A stretch of DNA of 64,000 nt from Micrococcus lacusdianchii (GTDB taxonomy: Bacteria; Actinomycetota; Actinomycetes; Actinomycetales; Micrococcaceae), in assembly GCF_023155805.1 (NCBI RefSeq), contig NZ_JAKNUW010000001.1, forward strand, positions 186,001 to 250,000. Reading direction: 5' to 3'. The translations under genes were made by a program, and so were the position numbers. Positions 1-8,251 of the stretch are shown here, one piece after another. Each line of letters starts with the position of its first letter. The first letter of the stretch is position 1. A model generated the notes under the pieces. The model had not been told where the DNA came from. It searched no databases and saw only the letters and a program-made list of their open reading frames with translations.

Positions 1-1256
1 TGAACCCGCTGTTCAAGCGCCGCGAGATCGAGTACTACCTGGAGGACTCGGGCGCGTCGATGCTGTGGTCCGTGCCGTCCGAGGAAGCCGTGGAGGGCGC
101 CCGCGAGCGCGGTGTGCCGCTGCGCACCCTCGGCGAGGACGGCCTCGCCCCGCACCTCGCGGAGAGCCCCGGCCCGGTGACCGAGACCGTCGAGCGGGAC
201 CTCGAGGACGACGCCGTCATCCTCTACACCTCCGGCACCACCGGCCGCCCCAAGGGCGCCCAGCTGACCCACCGGAACATGGGCACCAACGCGGACACCG
301 CGGCGGAGACGCTGATCCAGCTCCAGCACGGGGAGACCGTGCTCGGCTGCCTGCCGCTGTTCCACGTCTTCGGCCTCACGTGCGCGCTCATGGCGCCCGT
401 GACGATGGGCGCCAGCCTGGCGTTGATCCCCCGCTTCGATCCCGCCGTGGCCGCGCAGACCGTCCGGGAGTGCGCGGTGGACGTGTTCATCGGCGTGCCC
501 ACCATGTACGGGGCCGTGCTGGCCGCGGCCAAGGACCATCCGGAGGACCTGGCCAGCCTGCGCCTGGGCGTCTCCGGCGGATCGGCCCTGCCCGTGGAGC
601 TGCTGCGCCGCTTCGAGGCCACCTTCGACTGCGAGATCCTCGAGGGCTACGGCTTGTCCGAGACCTCCCCGGTGGCGTGCTTCAACCATCCGGGTGAGGC
701 GCATCAGCCGGGCTCGATCGGACGCGCCGTCCGCGGGTGCGAACTGCAGCTGGTGACGCCGGACGGGGCCGTCGTGCCCGAGGGCGACGAGGAGACCCTG
801 GGTGAGGTGTGGATCCGCGGGGAGAACGTGATGAAGGGCTACTGGGGCAAGCCGGAGGCCACTGCCCAGGCCATCACCGAGGACGGCTGGTTCCGCTCCG
901 GCGACCTCGCCCGGCGCGATGCCGCGGGCAACTACTACATCGTGGACCGCACGAAGGACATGATCCTGCGCGGCGGGCTCAACGTGTACCCGCGCGAGAT
1001 CGAGGAGGTGCTCTACGAGCACCCGGCCGTCGCGGAGGCCGCCGTGGTGGGGGTGCCCCACCCGGAGCTCGGCCAGGAGGTCGCCGCGCACGTGGTGCTC
1101 GCCCCCGGCGCGCACGCCACGGAGGAGGAGCTGATCCAGCACGTGAAGTCCCAGGTGGCCCCCTACAAGTACCCGCGCACCGTGAGCGTGCGGGACGGAC
1201 TGCCCAAGACCGCCACGGGCAAGATCCTCAAGCGGGAACTGACGCCGGCGGAGTGA
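1..1256 (+). CDS. Long-chain acyl-CoA synthetase (AMP-binding), 5' end outside window
   Basis: Member of the adenylate-forming acyl-CoA ligase family, which activates a fatty acid with ATP and transfers it to coenzyme A. The reading frame is open from base 3, so the true start lies to the left; about 417 codons are visible. The phosphate-binding loop YTSGTTGRPKG lies near base 225, the GYGLSETSP motif near 645, the GWFRSGDLA hinge region near 885, and the C-terminal PKTATGKILKRE with the catalytic lysine just before the stop. The C-terminal lid domain is complete. Substrate chain length cannot be read from the sequence. Family assignment is firm. Confidence 0.93.
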   Translation, partial: NPLFKRREIEYYLEDSGASMLWSVPSEEAVEGARERGVPLRTLGEDGLAPHLAESPGPVTETVERDLEDDAVILYTSGTTGRPKGAQLTHRNMGTNADTAAETLIQLQHGETVLGCLPLFHVFGLTCALMAPVTMGASLALIPRFDPAVAAQTVRECAVDVFIGVPTMYGAVLAAAKDHPEDLASLRLGVSGGSALPVELLRRFEATFDCEILEGYGLSETSPVACFNHPGEAHQPGSIGRAVRGCELQLVTPDGAVVPEGDEETLGEVWIRGENVMKGYWGKPEATAQAITEDGWFRSGDLARRDAAGNYYIVDRTKDMILRGGLNVYPREIEEVLYEHPAVAEAAVVGVPHPELGQEVAAHVVLAPGAHATEEELIQHVKSQVAPYKYPRTVSVRDGLPKTATGKILKRELTPAE

Positions 1257-1263
1257 TCTCGGG

Positions 1264-1435
1264 ATGACCGCCCGGGCCCGCGTGTGGGCCGAGGTGCTCG
1301 CGGAGGCGGGCGCCGCCGTCGCGCCGGGTGGCGGTCAGCGCCCCGGGGCAGGTGCACGCGCTGCTGCCGGACTGCGGATGCGACGCCTGCGACCCCGGGT
1401 CGGACGAGCTGCTCGAGGCGGTGGCCGGGTGCCGT
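1264..1435 (+). pseudogene. Decayed DUF6226-like gene remnant
   Basis: Two short stretches in different frames recall one protein family. The first, from ATG 1264, reads ARVWAEVLAEAG. The second, from about 1328, reads VHALLPDCGCDACDPGSDEL, a cysteine pattern I associate from memory with DUF6226 proteins of actinobacteria. The usual 80 or so residues between these parts are missing and the frame changes around 1320-1328, so this looks like an internally deleted, frameshifted leftover. It lies 7 bp after the acyl-CoA synthetase stop. The family call is from memory and only moderately secure. Confidence 0.45.
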
Positions 1436-1438
1436 CGC

Positions 1439-2191
1439 TCAGAACAGTGCCGCCACCCCCCGAGCGGCGAGCGGGACGAGCCGCACGGCCCGCACCACGG
1501 TGAACGCGGTGATCACCGAGACGAGCGCCCACTCCCGCCAGGACCCGGTCCGGCCGAGCAGGGGGAGCCGGAACCGTCCGGAGGACTGCCACCACCACAG
1601 GCGCGCGGGGGGCTCCGGGCTGAGCGGCCAGAGCAGGGCCACCCCGTTGTTGGTGAGGGCGTCGCCGAGGATGTGCACGCTCACGCCGACGGCCACGGAG
1701 GCGGGGATCCACCACAGCCCGTCGCTGAGGACGGTCGCCGACACCGCGACCAGGATGCCGAGCGCCCACGCGGCCCTTCATCCCCGGTTCGGGAGCAGTC
1801 GGAGGGCCTTGGCGGCCACGGCCGCCAGGAACGCGGCGATGACCCCCTGCCCCGGCGTGTAGACGTGCCCCGCGATCGGCACCTGGATGGAGGCGGCCGC
1901 CGTCGCGATGGCGGTGAACGCCGCGATCCCCACCAGCGAGTGTGTGCCGCTCCGATGCCCGCCGGCCACGCGGCGGATGCCGCGGCTCATCCACTCGGTC
2001 AGGGGCGGCAGGGCGTGGACGACGGTGGCGCGGGGGTGGTCCCAGTCGCTGATCATGGCCGCGCCGGCGGTGGTCACGGCGCCGAGCAGCTGGAGCTCGG
2101 CGGGCAGGTGCAGCACGGCGATCGGCGACTGCCAGTGCGTGAGCGCCAGCCAGGCCGCGGCGCCGGTGGCCGCGTGGGACGGGCCCATCAT
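1439..2191 (-). pseudogene. YdjM/DUF457-type membrane-bound metal-dependent hydrolase, interrupted by in-frame TGA
   Basis: The frame from ATG 2191 reads MMGPSHAATGAAAW, typical of the membrane-bound metal-dependent hydrolase (YdjM, DUF457) family, with SDWDHP and HRSGTHSL motifs carrying likely metal ligands. A TGA at 1778-1780 then stops it. The same frame continues past the stop with AAWALGILVAV and SVHILGDALTNNGV, the expected C-terminal half, to a natural stop at 1439. The two halves are therefore one gene with a nonsense codon and no frameshift; a CGA to TGA transition would explain it. It is either a young pseudogene or a sequencing error. The C-terminal half could restart at GTG 1744. 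Confidence 0.8.
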
Positions 2192-2344
2192 GGGTGAGGT
2201 CCGCTCGTTCGCAGGACCGGGCCGCGTCACCGCGCCTGCGAGGGCCGGCGGGCGGCCCGCGGGGAAGGAAGAGGACCAGGCTGGCAGGCGGGGCGGACAC
2301 GGTAAGGAGGCCGCCGCAGCCGGAGCGGGTCGAGGCGGCTGCCC

Positions 2345-2367
2345 GGCCGGGGGGCGGCCGCCCGGCC
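2345..2367 (-). terminator. GC-rich hairpin after lrgB
   Basis: A GGCCGGG/CCCGGCC inverted repeat sits directly after the lrgB stop on the minus strand. There is no T-run, so it is a weak candidate for a transcription terminator. Confidence 0.3.
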
Positions 2368-2369
2368 CC

Positions 2370-3104
2370 TCACCCCGTCATCGCCAGCACCAGCGGGGCC
2401 AGCAGGGCGGTGAGCACACCGGAGCAGGCCATGGCGAGGGCGGAGAACGCACCGGTCTTCGGGCCTTCGGCGAGGGCGCGGGCGGTGCCGATGCCGTGGG
2501 AGCTCACGCCGATGGCCAGACCGCGCACGCGGGGGTCGCGCACGCGCAGCCGGTCGAGCACCCAGGGGGCGAACACGGCGCCGAGCACGCCGGTGAGCAC
2601 GGGGAGCACGGCGGCGAGGGAGACGATCCCGCCGCCGGCGTCGGCCACCGCCATGGCGATCGGCGTCGTCGCGGACTTGGGGGCGAACGTGGCGGCCAGC
2701 GCGGCGTCCCCGCCCATCGCCCGCACGATCAGCACGGCGCTCACCATGGCGGTCAGCGAGCCGACGGTGACCCCGACGGCGACCGGCAGCAGCAGCTTCC
2801 GGATGTCAGGGCCGGCCCGGTAGAGGGGGACGGCGAGGGCCACGGTGGCGGGGCCCAGCAGGAAGGTGAGGTAGCTGCCGCCGATCATGTAGGTCTCGTA
2901 GTCGATGCCGGTCAGGGCCAGGAACGCGGCCACCAGCACGATCGTCACGAGCACGGGCGTGAGCAGGGCGGTCTGCCGGGCGGCGAGCCACAGGCGGCGG
3001 GAGAGCACGGCGACGGCGAGGGTCAGCGCGACGCCGAACAGCGGTGTGTGCAGGAGCGCGTCCCAGGCCTCGGTGAGGGAATCGGTGAGTTCGGCGGCAT
3101 TCAC
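2370..3104 (-). CDS. lrgB: LrgB family membrane protein
   Basis: 244-residue polytopic membrane protein of the LrgB/CidB family, which together with LrgA modulates murein hydrolase activity, export of small organic acids and cell lysis. Conserved LrgB features are visible: SYLTFLLGPATVALAVPLY in the first third, then TFAPKSATTPIAMAVAD, and GLAIGVSSHGIGTARAL near the C-terminus. I chose GTG 3104 because it overlaps the lrgA stop by four bases (GTGA), a usual sign of translational coupling. A long upstream extension in the same frame is only antisense to the regulator. It is the last gene of a GntR-lrgA-lrgB unit. Confidence 0.9.
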   Translation of the reverse strand: MNAAELTDSLTEAWDALLHTPLFGVALTLAVAVLSRRLWLAARQTALLTPVLVTIVLVAAFLALTGIDYETYMIGGSYLTFLLGPATVALAVPLYRAGPDIRKLLLPVAVGVTVGSLTAMVSAVLIVRAMGGDAALAATFAPKSATTPIAMAVADAGGGIVSLAAVLPVLTGVLGAVFAPWVLDRLRVRDPRVRGLAIGVSSHGIGTARALAEGPKTGAFSALAMACSGVLTALLAPLVLAMTG

Positions 3105-3463
3105 CGTGCGTCCTCCTTGTCCGTGAGGCGGCGGGCGAGCGGGGCGGCGACGCCGGCGGTGACCACCAGCCCCAGCAGCCAGGGCACCACGAAGCCGACC
3201 AGCATCAGCGCCCGGTGTTCCCCGATGAGGCCCAGCACCGCGACGACGCCGACGCCCGCCGGGACGAACAGCAGCGGCAGGTGCTGGAGCAGGTGATGGC
3301 TCGCCGTCATCACCGGCGCGTCCTCGGCCGGCCGGCGCCACGCAAGCAGGCCGAGCAGCAGAAGCATGCCCAGCACGGCCCCGGGGATCGGCAGGTGCAG
3401 CGTGTCGGCCGCGAGCGTGCCCGCCAGCTGGCAGAGCAGCAGGATCAGCAGGCCCTCGATCAT
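3101..3463 (-). CDS. lrgA: LrgA/CidA family holin-like protein
   Basis: 120-residue protein with four predicted membrane segments, matching the CidA/LrgA family of holin-like proteins that work with LrgB. Motifs include CQLAGTLAADTLHLPIPGAV and FVPAGVGVVAVLGLIG, followed by a basic C-terminal tail. Its ATG overlaps the stop of the upstream GntR regulator by four bases, and its own stop overlaps the lrgB GTG by four bases, so all three are probably made from one transcript. Length is normal for the family. Confidence 0.9.
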   Translation of the reverse strand: MIEGLLILLLCQLAGTLAADTLHLPIPGAVLGMLLLLGLLAWRRPAEDAPVMTASHHLLQHLPLLFVPAGVGVVAVLGLIGEHRALMLVGFVVPWLLGLVVTAGVAAPLARRLTDKEDAR

Positions 3464-4167
3464 CGGGGTTCACCTGCCTCGGACGGGCCCACGGGCGGCA
3501 GGCCGGGGACGACGCCGCTCCCCGCGGCGTCGAGGTGCGCCTGCAGGGCGCGCTGGGCGTCCGCGGCGCGCCCGGCGGCCAGCTGAGCGCAGATCTCGGC
3601 GTGCCCATCGAGGAGGCGGCGGGCGGCGTCGACGGATCCGCCGGTGGCGGCGTGGATCAGGCGGGCCAGGCGGGGGGCGAAGGTGCGCACGACCTCGTCG
3701 AAGGCGGCGTTGCCGCACGTGGCGATCACGTCCCGGTGGAACCGCACGTCCAGCGCGGAGAACGCCGCGAGGTCGCCGGCGTCCAGGGCGGCGCGCTGCT
3801 GCTCCAGGTTGGCGGCGAGCGTGGCGACGAGGGGCCCGACGGCGTCGGGCCGCGCGGCGACCGTGGCGAGGGCGGTGGACTCGAGGAGGCCGCGCAGGGC
3901 CGTGAGGTCGGCCACGCTCTGCGGCGTGAGGGCCTGCACGGCCGCGCCCTTCTTGGGGAGGAGCCGCACCAGGCCCCAGCGCTCGAGCTGGAGGAGGGCC
4001 TCCCGGGCCGGCGTCCGGGAGATGCCGGCCTCCGTGGAGAGCTGGACCTCGGTGAGCATCTCCCCCGCGGCGATCTCACCGCGGACGATGCGCCAGGCGA
4101 CGTCGTGGGCCAGGCGTCCGGCAGCCGTGGCACGACTGCCCCATAAGGGGTCGGAGAGTGGAGTCAT
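3460..4167 (-). CDS. GntR family transcriptional regulator (FCD type)
   Basis: 235-residue regulator with an N-terminal winged helix (LSTEAGISRTPAREALLQLE, about residues 42-61) and a C-terminal all-helical FCD ligand-binding domain, whose metal-binding histidines probably include FHRDVIATCGN. Such regulators usually sense small organic acids. I placed the start at ATG 4167; a longer open frame upstream would run through the likely operator at 4186-4207. The 4-bp overlap with lrgA makes it the probable local regulator of lrgAB, sensing perhaps an acid exported by that pair (inference). Confidence 0.88.
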   Translation of the reverse strand: MTPLSDPLWGSRATAAGRLAHDVAWRIVRGEIAAGEMLTEVQLSTEAGISRTPAREALLQLERWGLVRLLPKKGAAVQALTPQSVADLTALRGLLESTALATVAARPDAVGPLVATLAANLEQQRAALDAGDLAAFSALDVRFHRDVIATCGNAAFDEVVRTFAPRLARLIHAATGGSVDAARRLLDGHAEICAQLAAGRAADAQRALQAHLDAAGSGVVPGLPPVGPSEAGEPR

Positions 4168-4185
4168 GCGGGCCAGGATAATCAG

Positions 4186-4207
4186 ATGCATGCATGGATG
4201 TATGCAT
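4186..4207. promoter_or_regulatory. Candidate GntR operator
   Basis: Two ATGCAT sextamers separated by 10 bases stand out as AT-rich in a GC-rich context, 20-40 bases upstream of the chosen start of the GntR regulator. Position and dyad character fit an autoregulatory operator; the binding itself is inference. Confidence 0.45.
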
Positions 4208-4346
4208 TGTGTCGGACTCGGAAGGGGTCCGGGTGGGGAGGGGCCCAAGCTGCCGGCGCCTGTCGAAGCGGGCACGCGGGACGGCTGTCAGCCGCGATCT
4301 GAGTCCCGAGGCGCTCCAGCAGCTCCTGCGCGCTCGCCGTAGGCAC

Positions 4347-4547
4347 GGCGAGCCGCTCGCGTCCGTGGCGTACGCGGTCCTGCGACAGGACTGGGCGTCC
4401 GGCACGACGACGTCGGTCCTTGCCGGGTCGGTGTCCCAGCTGGACCTGGGGTTCGAGACGTACGGCCTGCACCGGGTGGTGGCGCAGATGGACGCCCGCA
4501 ACCCGATGCCCGCCCGGATGGCCGGGGCACTACATACGGCACTGAGG
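4347..4547 (+). pseudogene. GNAT acetyltransferase remnant (internal deletion copy of the gene at 6249-7376)
   Basis: The translation GEPLASVAYAVLRQDWASGT followed by LDLGFETYGLHRVVAQMDAR is nearly the same as two separated parts of the intact two-domain GNAT gene at 6249-7376. In that gene these parts are about 400 bp apart; here they are fused, and both the start of the protein and most of the second domain are missing. The nucleotide match is also close (bases 4350-4420 against about 6709-6780, and 4438-4520 against about 7185-7267). It has no acetyl-CoA loop and is not functional. Confidence 0.75.
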
Positions 4548-4573
4548 CTGGTCAACCCTGTAGACCGCCCCCG

Positions 4574-5794
4574 TCAGCCACGCCGGCCCGCACGCGCGGC
4601 GAACTCGTCCAGACAGGCGAGCACCTCGGTGGCCAGCCACACCCGGTTCCGACGCTGAGCGGACACGGCCTGCAGAGCGCCGGCCTCGACAAGCTGGTCC
4701 ACGGCCCGCTGGGCGGCCGGGCGCGAGACACCCAGCGCCTGGGCCAGATGGTCCACGGTCACGGCGGGTTGCGCGATGATCACCGCGAGCGCCCGCCAGA
4801 CCGCCGCGTCCCGCCGGGCGGTGAGCCGCTCGCGCCAGCCGGTCAGGGCCTCGTCCAGGTCCGCGACGAGCTCTCGGCCGTTGCCGACGGCGGCCAGGGC
4901 GGCCTGTGCGAAGCGGCGCACGATGGGCGCGGGGTCGCCGTCGCGGTAGGCGGTGAGGGCGTCGAAGTATCCGGCCGTGTCCGTGAGGAGTCCCGCGGAG
5001 AGGGGCACCCCCATACGGGTGATCGCGCCGGCCCGGTGCAACACGGCGTGCACGAGGACGCGCCCGGTGCGGCCGTTGCCGTCCGCGAACGGGTGGATGG
5101 TCTCGAACTGGGCGTGCGCGATGGCGGTCTGCACGAGGGCGGGTACGTCCGTGCGTCGCAGGTAGGCGAAGAGATCGTCCATCCCGGCACGCAGGCGCTC
5201 CGGGTGGGGCGGGACGAACTGCGCCGTGTGCGGCGTGGGCGCCCCGCCCCCGATCCACCCCTGCGCATCGCGGTAGGCGCCCGGCCGGGCATGCTCCTGA
5301 CCGTCCATGAGGGCACGATGGGCGGCCAGCAGGGCGGGCTCGTCCAGGTCGGCGGCCAGCCGGGAAGCAGCGCCCATGGCCCTCACGTTCGCCGCCACGA
5401 GCGCTGCGTTCGGGCGGGTGCGTTCGCCGAGAGTCGCCAGGGCGAGGGCTCGCGCGCCCGCGGAGATGTGCTCGATCTGCGAGGAGGACGCGGACTCAGT
5501 GCGCAGGAGCACCGCGTCGATCGGGGCGATCTCGCCGGTGAGCCCCGGGAGGGCGTGGCTGATCTCGGCGTCGAAGCGCACGACGGCGGCCGTCGCCTCC
5601 TCGACCTCGGTCGCCAGATCGGAGGGCAGGTCGAGCCCGAGTCGGGCGATGCGGGCCGGGAGCGCGGCTCGATACGGGCCCGACGCGCGCACGCGAGCGC
5701 GGCGGGTGACGACGCCGACGTCGTCGGGGTCCGCAGTCCAGGGGCGCTGTTCCCAGCCGACGGCCCACGGGGTCGGGCGCGGATCGTTGCTCAT
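4574..5794 (-). CDS. Fic family protein (AMP-transferase type) with C-terminal HTH
   Basis: 406-residue Fic protein. The catalytic motif HPFADGNGRTGR is intact at residues 234-245, with the active histidine at 234, so it should transfer AMP or a related group from a nucleotide onto a target hydroxyl. Residues 103-109 (SSSQIEH) resemble the S/TxxxE inhibitory helix placed N-terminal to the Fic core in class II proteins. A winged-helix region follows (LAQALGVSRPAAQRAVDQLV). The upstream palindrome at 5804-5835 fits autoregulation through this HTH. No separate antitoxin gene is adjacent. Broken GNAT genes lie on both sides. Confidence 0.9.
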   Translation of the reverse strand: MSNDPRPTPWAVGWEQRPWTADPDDVGVVTRRARVRASGPYRAALPARIARLGLDLPSDLATEVEEATAAVVRFDAEISHALPGLTGEIAPIDAVLLRTESASSSQIEHISAGARALALATLGERTRPNAALVAANVRAMGAASRLAADLDEPALLAAHRALMDGQEHARPGAYRDAQGWIGGGAPTPHTAQFVPPHPERLRAGMDDLFAYLRRTDVPALVQTAIAHAQFETIHPFADGNGRTGRVLVHAVLHRAGAITRMGVPLSAGLLTDTAGYFDALTAYRDGDPAPIVRRFAQAALAAVGNGRELVADLDEALTGWRERLTARRDAAVWRALAVIIAQPAVTVDHLAQALGVSRPAAQRAVDQLVEAGALQAVSAQRRNRVWLATEVLACLDEFAARAGRRG

Positions 5795-5803
5795 GCCACA
5801 AAC

Positions 5804-5835
5804 TTACGCAACGTTATGTCTAGAGCGTTGCGTAA
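5804..5835. promoter_or_regulatory. Perfect 10-bp inverted repeat upstream of fic
   Basis: TTACGCAACG and its exact reverse complement CGTTGCGTAA are separated by 12 bases and end 9 bases before the fic ATG. The AT content of the spacer is high and it probably overlaps the promoter. It is the likely operator for the HTH domain of the Fic protein (inference). Confidence 0.65.
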
Positions 5836-5862
5836 CTCTGGGCGTCGTGAGGTGGAAAGCCG

Positions 5863-6162
5863 TCAGCCCCGGGCCCGATGCCCCGAGGCGAGCATCGCGC
5901 AAGTGACGCCGTCCACCCAGCAGCGGGTGCGGTGCAGTGACTCCTCCTTGAAGGTGCCCTCGTGGCGCAGGCCGACCTTCTCCATCACGCGCGGGATGGG
6001 CGCGTTGTCCGCGAAGGCGTGAGCCTCCACGGGTCGGACACCGAGGCCCGCGAAGGCGAGGTCCAGCAGGGCACAGGCCAGCTCGGTGGCGTGGCCCCGG
6101 CCGGCGTGGGCCGGGGCTATGGTCCAGCCGATCTCGGCCTGCGCGTCCCGGGCTTCCTCGCG
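5863..6162 (-). pseudogene. GNAT N-acetyltransferase, N-terminal half missing
   Basis: The minus-strand frame reads AEIGWTIAPAHAGRGHATEL and then GLRHEGTFKEESL up to a TGA at 5863-5865. This is the acetyl-CoA-binding half of a RimJ/RimL-type GNAT enzyme: the pyrophosphate loop (RGHAT) and the GxxxEG motif are present. No start codon or N-terminal half is found in this frame upstream, where the oppositely oriented GNAT gene begins at 6249. It is thus a 5'-truncated remnant, lying between fic and the intact GNAT gene. Confidence 0.7.
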
Positions 6163-6248
6163 CGGTGCGCCGCGAGGTCGAGGAGGGGCATGGCCATGGG
6201 GTCACGGCAACGGGCGGCGGTGACGTCTCCTCCCCTACTCTTGGCCCC

Positions 6249-7376
6249 ATGGACGTCACCTTCACTCCGCTCGACCCGGCAGGCGCCGACCGGGACGCGC
6301 TCGTCGCCCTGCTCACCGAGAACGCGTGGCCGTTCCACACGCGCCCGCGCGTCACCCGGCCGGAGGCGGAGGAGGCCGTCGATGGCGGCGCCTGGGAGGA
6401 TGAGGACCACCGCGCCTTCTGGATCGAGCATCCCGAGCACGGCCGCGTCGGCGTGGTGCGCCTGGAGGACCTCACGGACCCCACCCCCTTGTTCGACCTG
6501 CGCGTGGCGGAGCGGTTCCGCGGGCGCGGGCTCGGCGCGCAGATCCTCACCGCGCTCACCCGGCACGTCTTCGAGACGATGCCCGCGGTGGACCGCTTCG
6601 AGGGCCAGACCCGCGAGGACAACGTCCCCATGCTGCGCACCTTCCGCCGGGCCGGCTGGGTCAAGGAGGCGCACTACCGGCGCGGCTGGCCCGTGGACGG
6701 CGGCGAGCCGCTCGCGTCCGTGGCCTACGCAATGTTGCGCCAGGACTGGGCGTCCGGCACGACGACGCCGGTCCCCGCCGACGTCGACGCCCCGCCTCCG
6801 GCGGGGCGCAAGGAGGGCGCGGCTGCGGGCGGCCGCGCCCCTGACTGGCCGTTGCCCACCGTGCGGCTGACGCTGCGGCCGCACCGGGAGGACGACCTCG
6901 GCTGGTTGCAGGAGATGTACACGCAGCCCGAGGTGGTGCGCCACCTGCTGGACGAGCCCTGGGACGAGGTGACCGCGCGGGCGAAGCTGGCCAAGCGGAT
7001 CACGTGGGACGACCTCGGCGGCCCGTCCGGGGCGGTGTCCCTGGTGGTGGAGCACGCGGGCGTCCCCGTGGGTGACGTGATCCTGTGGCTGACGGACCGC
7101 GAGCGCGGTGTCGCGGAGATCGGCTGGGCACTGGATCCGCGGCATGCCGGTCAAGGCTTCGCCCGGGAGGCCGCGGCTGCGCTGCTGGACCTGGGGTTCG
7201 AGACGTCTGGCCTGCACCGGGTGGTGGCACAGATGGATGCCCGCAACACGGCGTCCGCCCGACTGGCCGAGACGCTCGGGATGCGTCGAGAGGCACACCA
7301 CCGGCAGGACCTGTGGAGCAAGGGCGAGTGGACGGACACCCTCGTCTACGCGATGCTCGCGAGCGACCGGGAGTGA
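6249..7376 (+). CDS. Tandem GNAT acetyltransferase (two fused domains)
   Basis: 375-residue protein with two GNAT domains. Domain 1 (about residues 1-160) has an acetyl-CoA loop FRGRGLGAQIL and ends with the GWVKEAHYRRGW pattern. Domain 2 (about 200-370) has HAGQGFAREAAAALLDLGFE and LGMRREAHHRQDLWSKGEW, typical of RimJ-like enzymes. A proline/alanine-rich linker joins them. The ATG at 6249 is preferred over upstream in-frame starts because domain 1 then begins at the usual point. The acceptor is unknown. Parts of this gene are duplicated as a remnant at 4347-4547. Confidence 0.85.
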   Translation: MDVTFTPLDPAGADRDALVALLTENAWPFHTRPRVTRPEAEEAVDGGAWEDEDHRAFWIEHPEHGRVGVVRLEDLTDPTPLFDLRVAERFRGRGLGAQILTALTRHVFETMPAVDRFEGQTREDNVPMLRTFRRAGWVKEAHYRRGWPVDGGEPLASVAYAMLRQDWASGTTTPVPADVDAPPPAGRKEGAAAGGRAPDWPLPTVRLTLRPHREDDLGWLQEMYTQPEVVRHLLDEPWDEVTARAKLAKRITWDDLGGPSGAVSLVVEHAGVPVGDVILWLTDRERGVAEIGWALDPRHAGQGFAREAAAALLDLGFETSGLHRVVAQMDARNTASARLAETLGMRREAHHRQDLWSKGEWTDTLVYAMLASDRE

Positions 7377-7455
7377 GGGGCCATCTATGACGACGAACGG
7401 ACTTCGACGCTCACCCCATGCAGCTCGAGACCGTGAGGGGATGGACTCGTGAGGC

Positions 7456-7827
7456 TCACCAGGTGTGCGGACCGAGATCCTCGAGGATCTCCAGGTCGAG
7501 AAGCCACTTGTCAGGGCGGGGAGTCTCGGGGAGCACCGGCTCGTAGGCGCCGACGTAGACGACCTCCCCCATGCCGAGGCCGGTGGCCTCCTCCGGCTCA
7601 AGGATCGTCAGGTCAGCGTGGCCGGGGACGCGGTCGATCTCGGCGAGCCGCCCCGAGGGCCACACCTCGTGTGCCGCCCTCACCACGGCCCGCACACGAC
7701 GCAACGGGATCGACCCGGCGGGGCTGCCGTCGTCGTGATAGGTGACGACCCAGCCTGCAGAGGCCAGGGGTCCAGCCTGACTCACTCCCCGGGAAGGCAG
7801 CAGGATCAGCTCGTGGACTTCCCCCAC
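7456..7827 (-). CDS. Hypothetical protein
   Basis: 123-residue open frame from a GTG at 7827. I do not recognise the family. It is acidic in its C-terminal half (EEATGLGMGEVVYVGAYEPV, then DKWLLDLEILEDLG), has no membrane segment and no signal peptide. It lies 80 bp after the GNAT gene on the opposite strand. Codon use follows the GC-rich pattern of the region, which supports it as a real gene, though the start is uncertain. Confidence 0.55.
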   Translation of the reverse strand: MGEVHELILLPSRGVSQAGPLASAGWVVTYHDDGSPAGSIPLRRVRAVVRAAHEVWPSGRLAEIDRVPGHADLTILEPEEATGLGMGEVVYVGAYEPVLPETPRPDKWLLDLEILEDLGPHTW

Positions 7828-7975
7828 GGCGATCGGGTCACCGCTGCATTCCTGCTCCCAGTCCGAGAGCGAGGCGCGGCCGACGGCGCCGACGGTGATG
7901 CTGGGGATTGGACTTGAGGCCAGACGAGTGAAGGCCCGGACAACTCACCCTCACCGCGTACATAGGATCGACGCC

Positions 7976-8251
7976 ATGACGCGAACGGGAGCCTTCACCA
8001 TCGCGGGACTGGCCGCCTTCGCTGTCTCCACCGGCATCCTGGTTCTCCTGCTGATCACGGGCTCGGAGACGCTTCGGGAGACGATGGCCTTCTTCGCCCT
8101 GATCATCGGCTGCTACGCACTGTCCGCGCTCTGCTTCGCTGTGGCGAAACGCGTTCTGCTGGCGCTGCTGTCCGGCGCGCTGGCTGTCGTCAGCTTCCCC
8201 CTCGCCCTGTTCATCGGGTACGTCGTGGAGATGCTCCAGAGCCAGCAGTGA
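7976..8251 (+). CDS. Small membrane protein, three predicted TM segments
   Basis: 91-residue hydrophobic protein from ATG 7976. Three membrane segments are visible: FTIAGLAAFAVSTGILVLLL, MAFFALIIGCYALSALCFAV, and LLSGALAVVSFPLALFIGYV, with a short acidic/polar C-terminus. I do not recognise the family. The last 41 bp overlap the 3' end of the convergent RES-domain gene. A longer open frame upstream starts at 7895 but adds a polar segment unlikely to be translated. Confidence 0.6.
   Translation: MTRTGAFTIAGLAAFAVSTGILVLLLITGSETLRETMAFFALIIGCYALSALCFAVAKRVLLALLSGALAVVSFPLALFIGYVVEMLQSQQ

Noticed and set aside
1740-1790. Frameshift in the YdjM-type gene
   Set aside because: Codon counting shows both halves in one frame separated only by TGA at 1778-1780, so it is a nonsense codon, not a frameshift.
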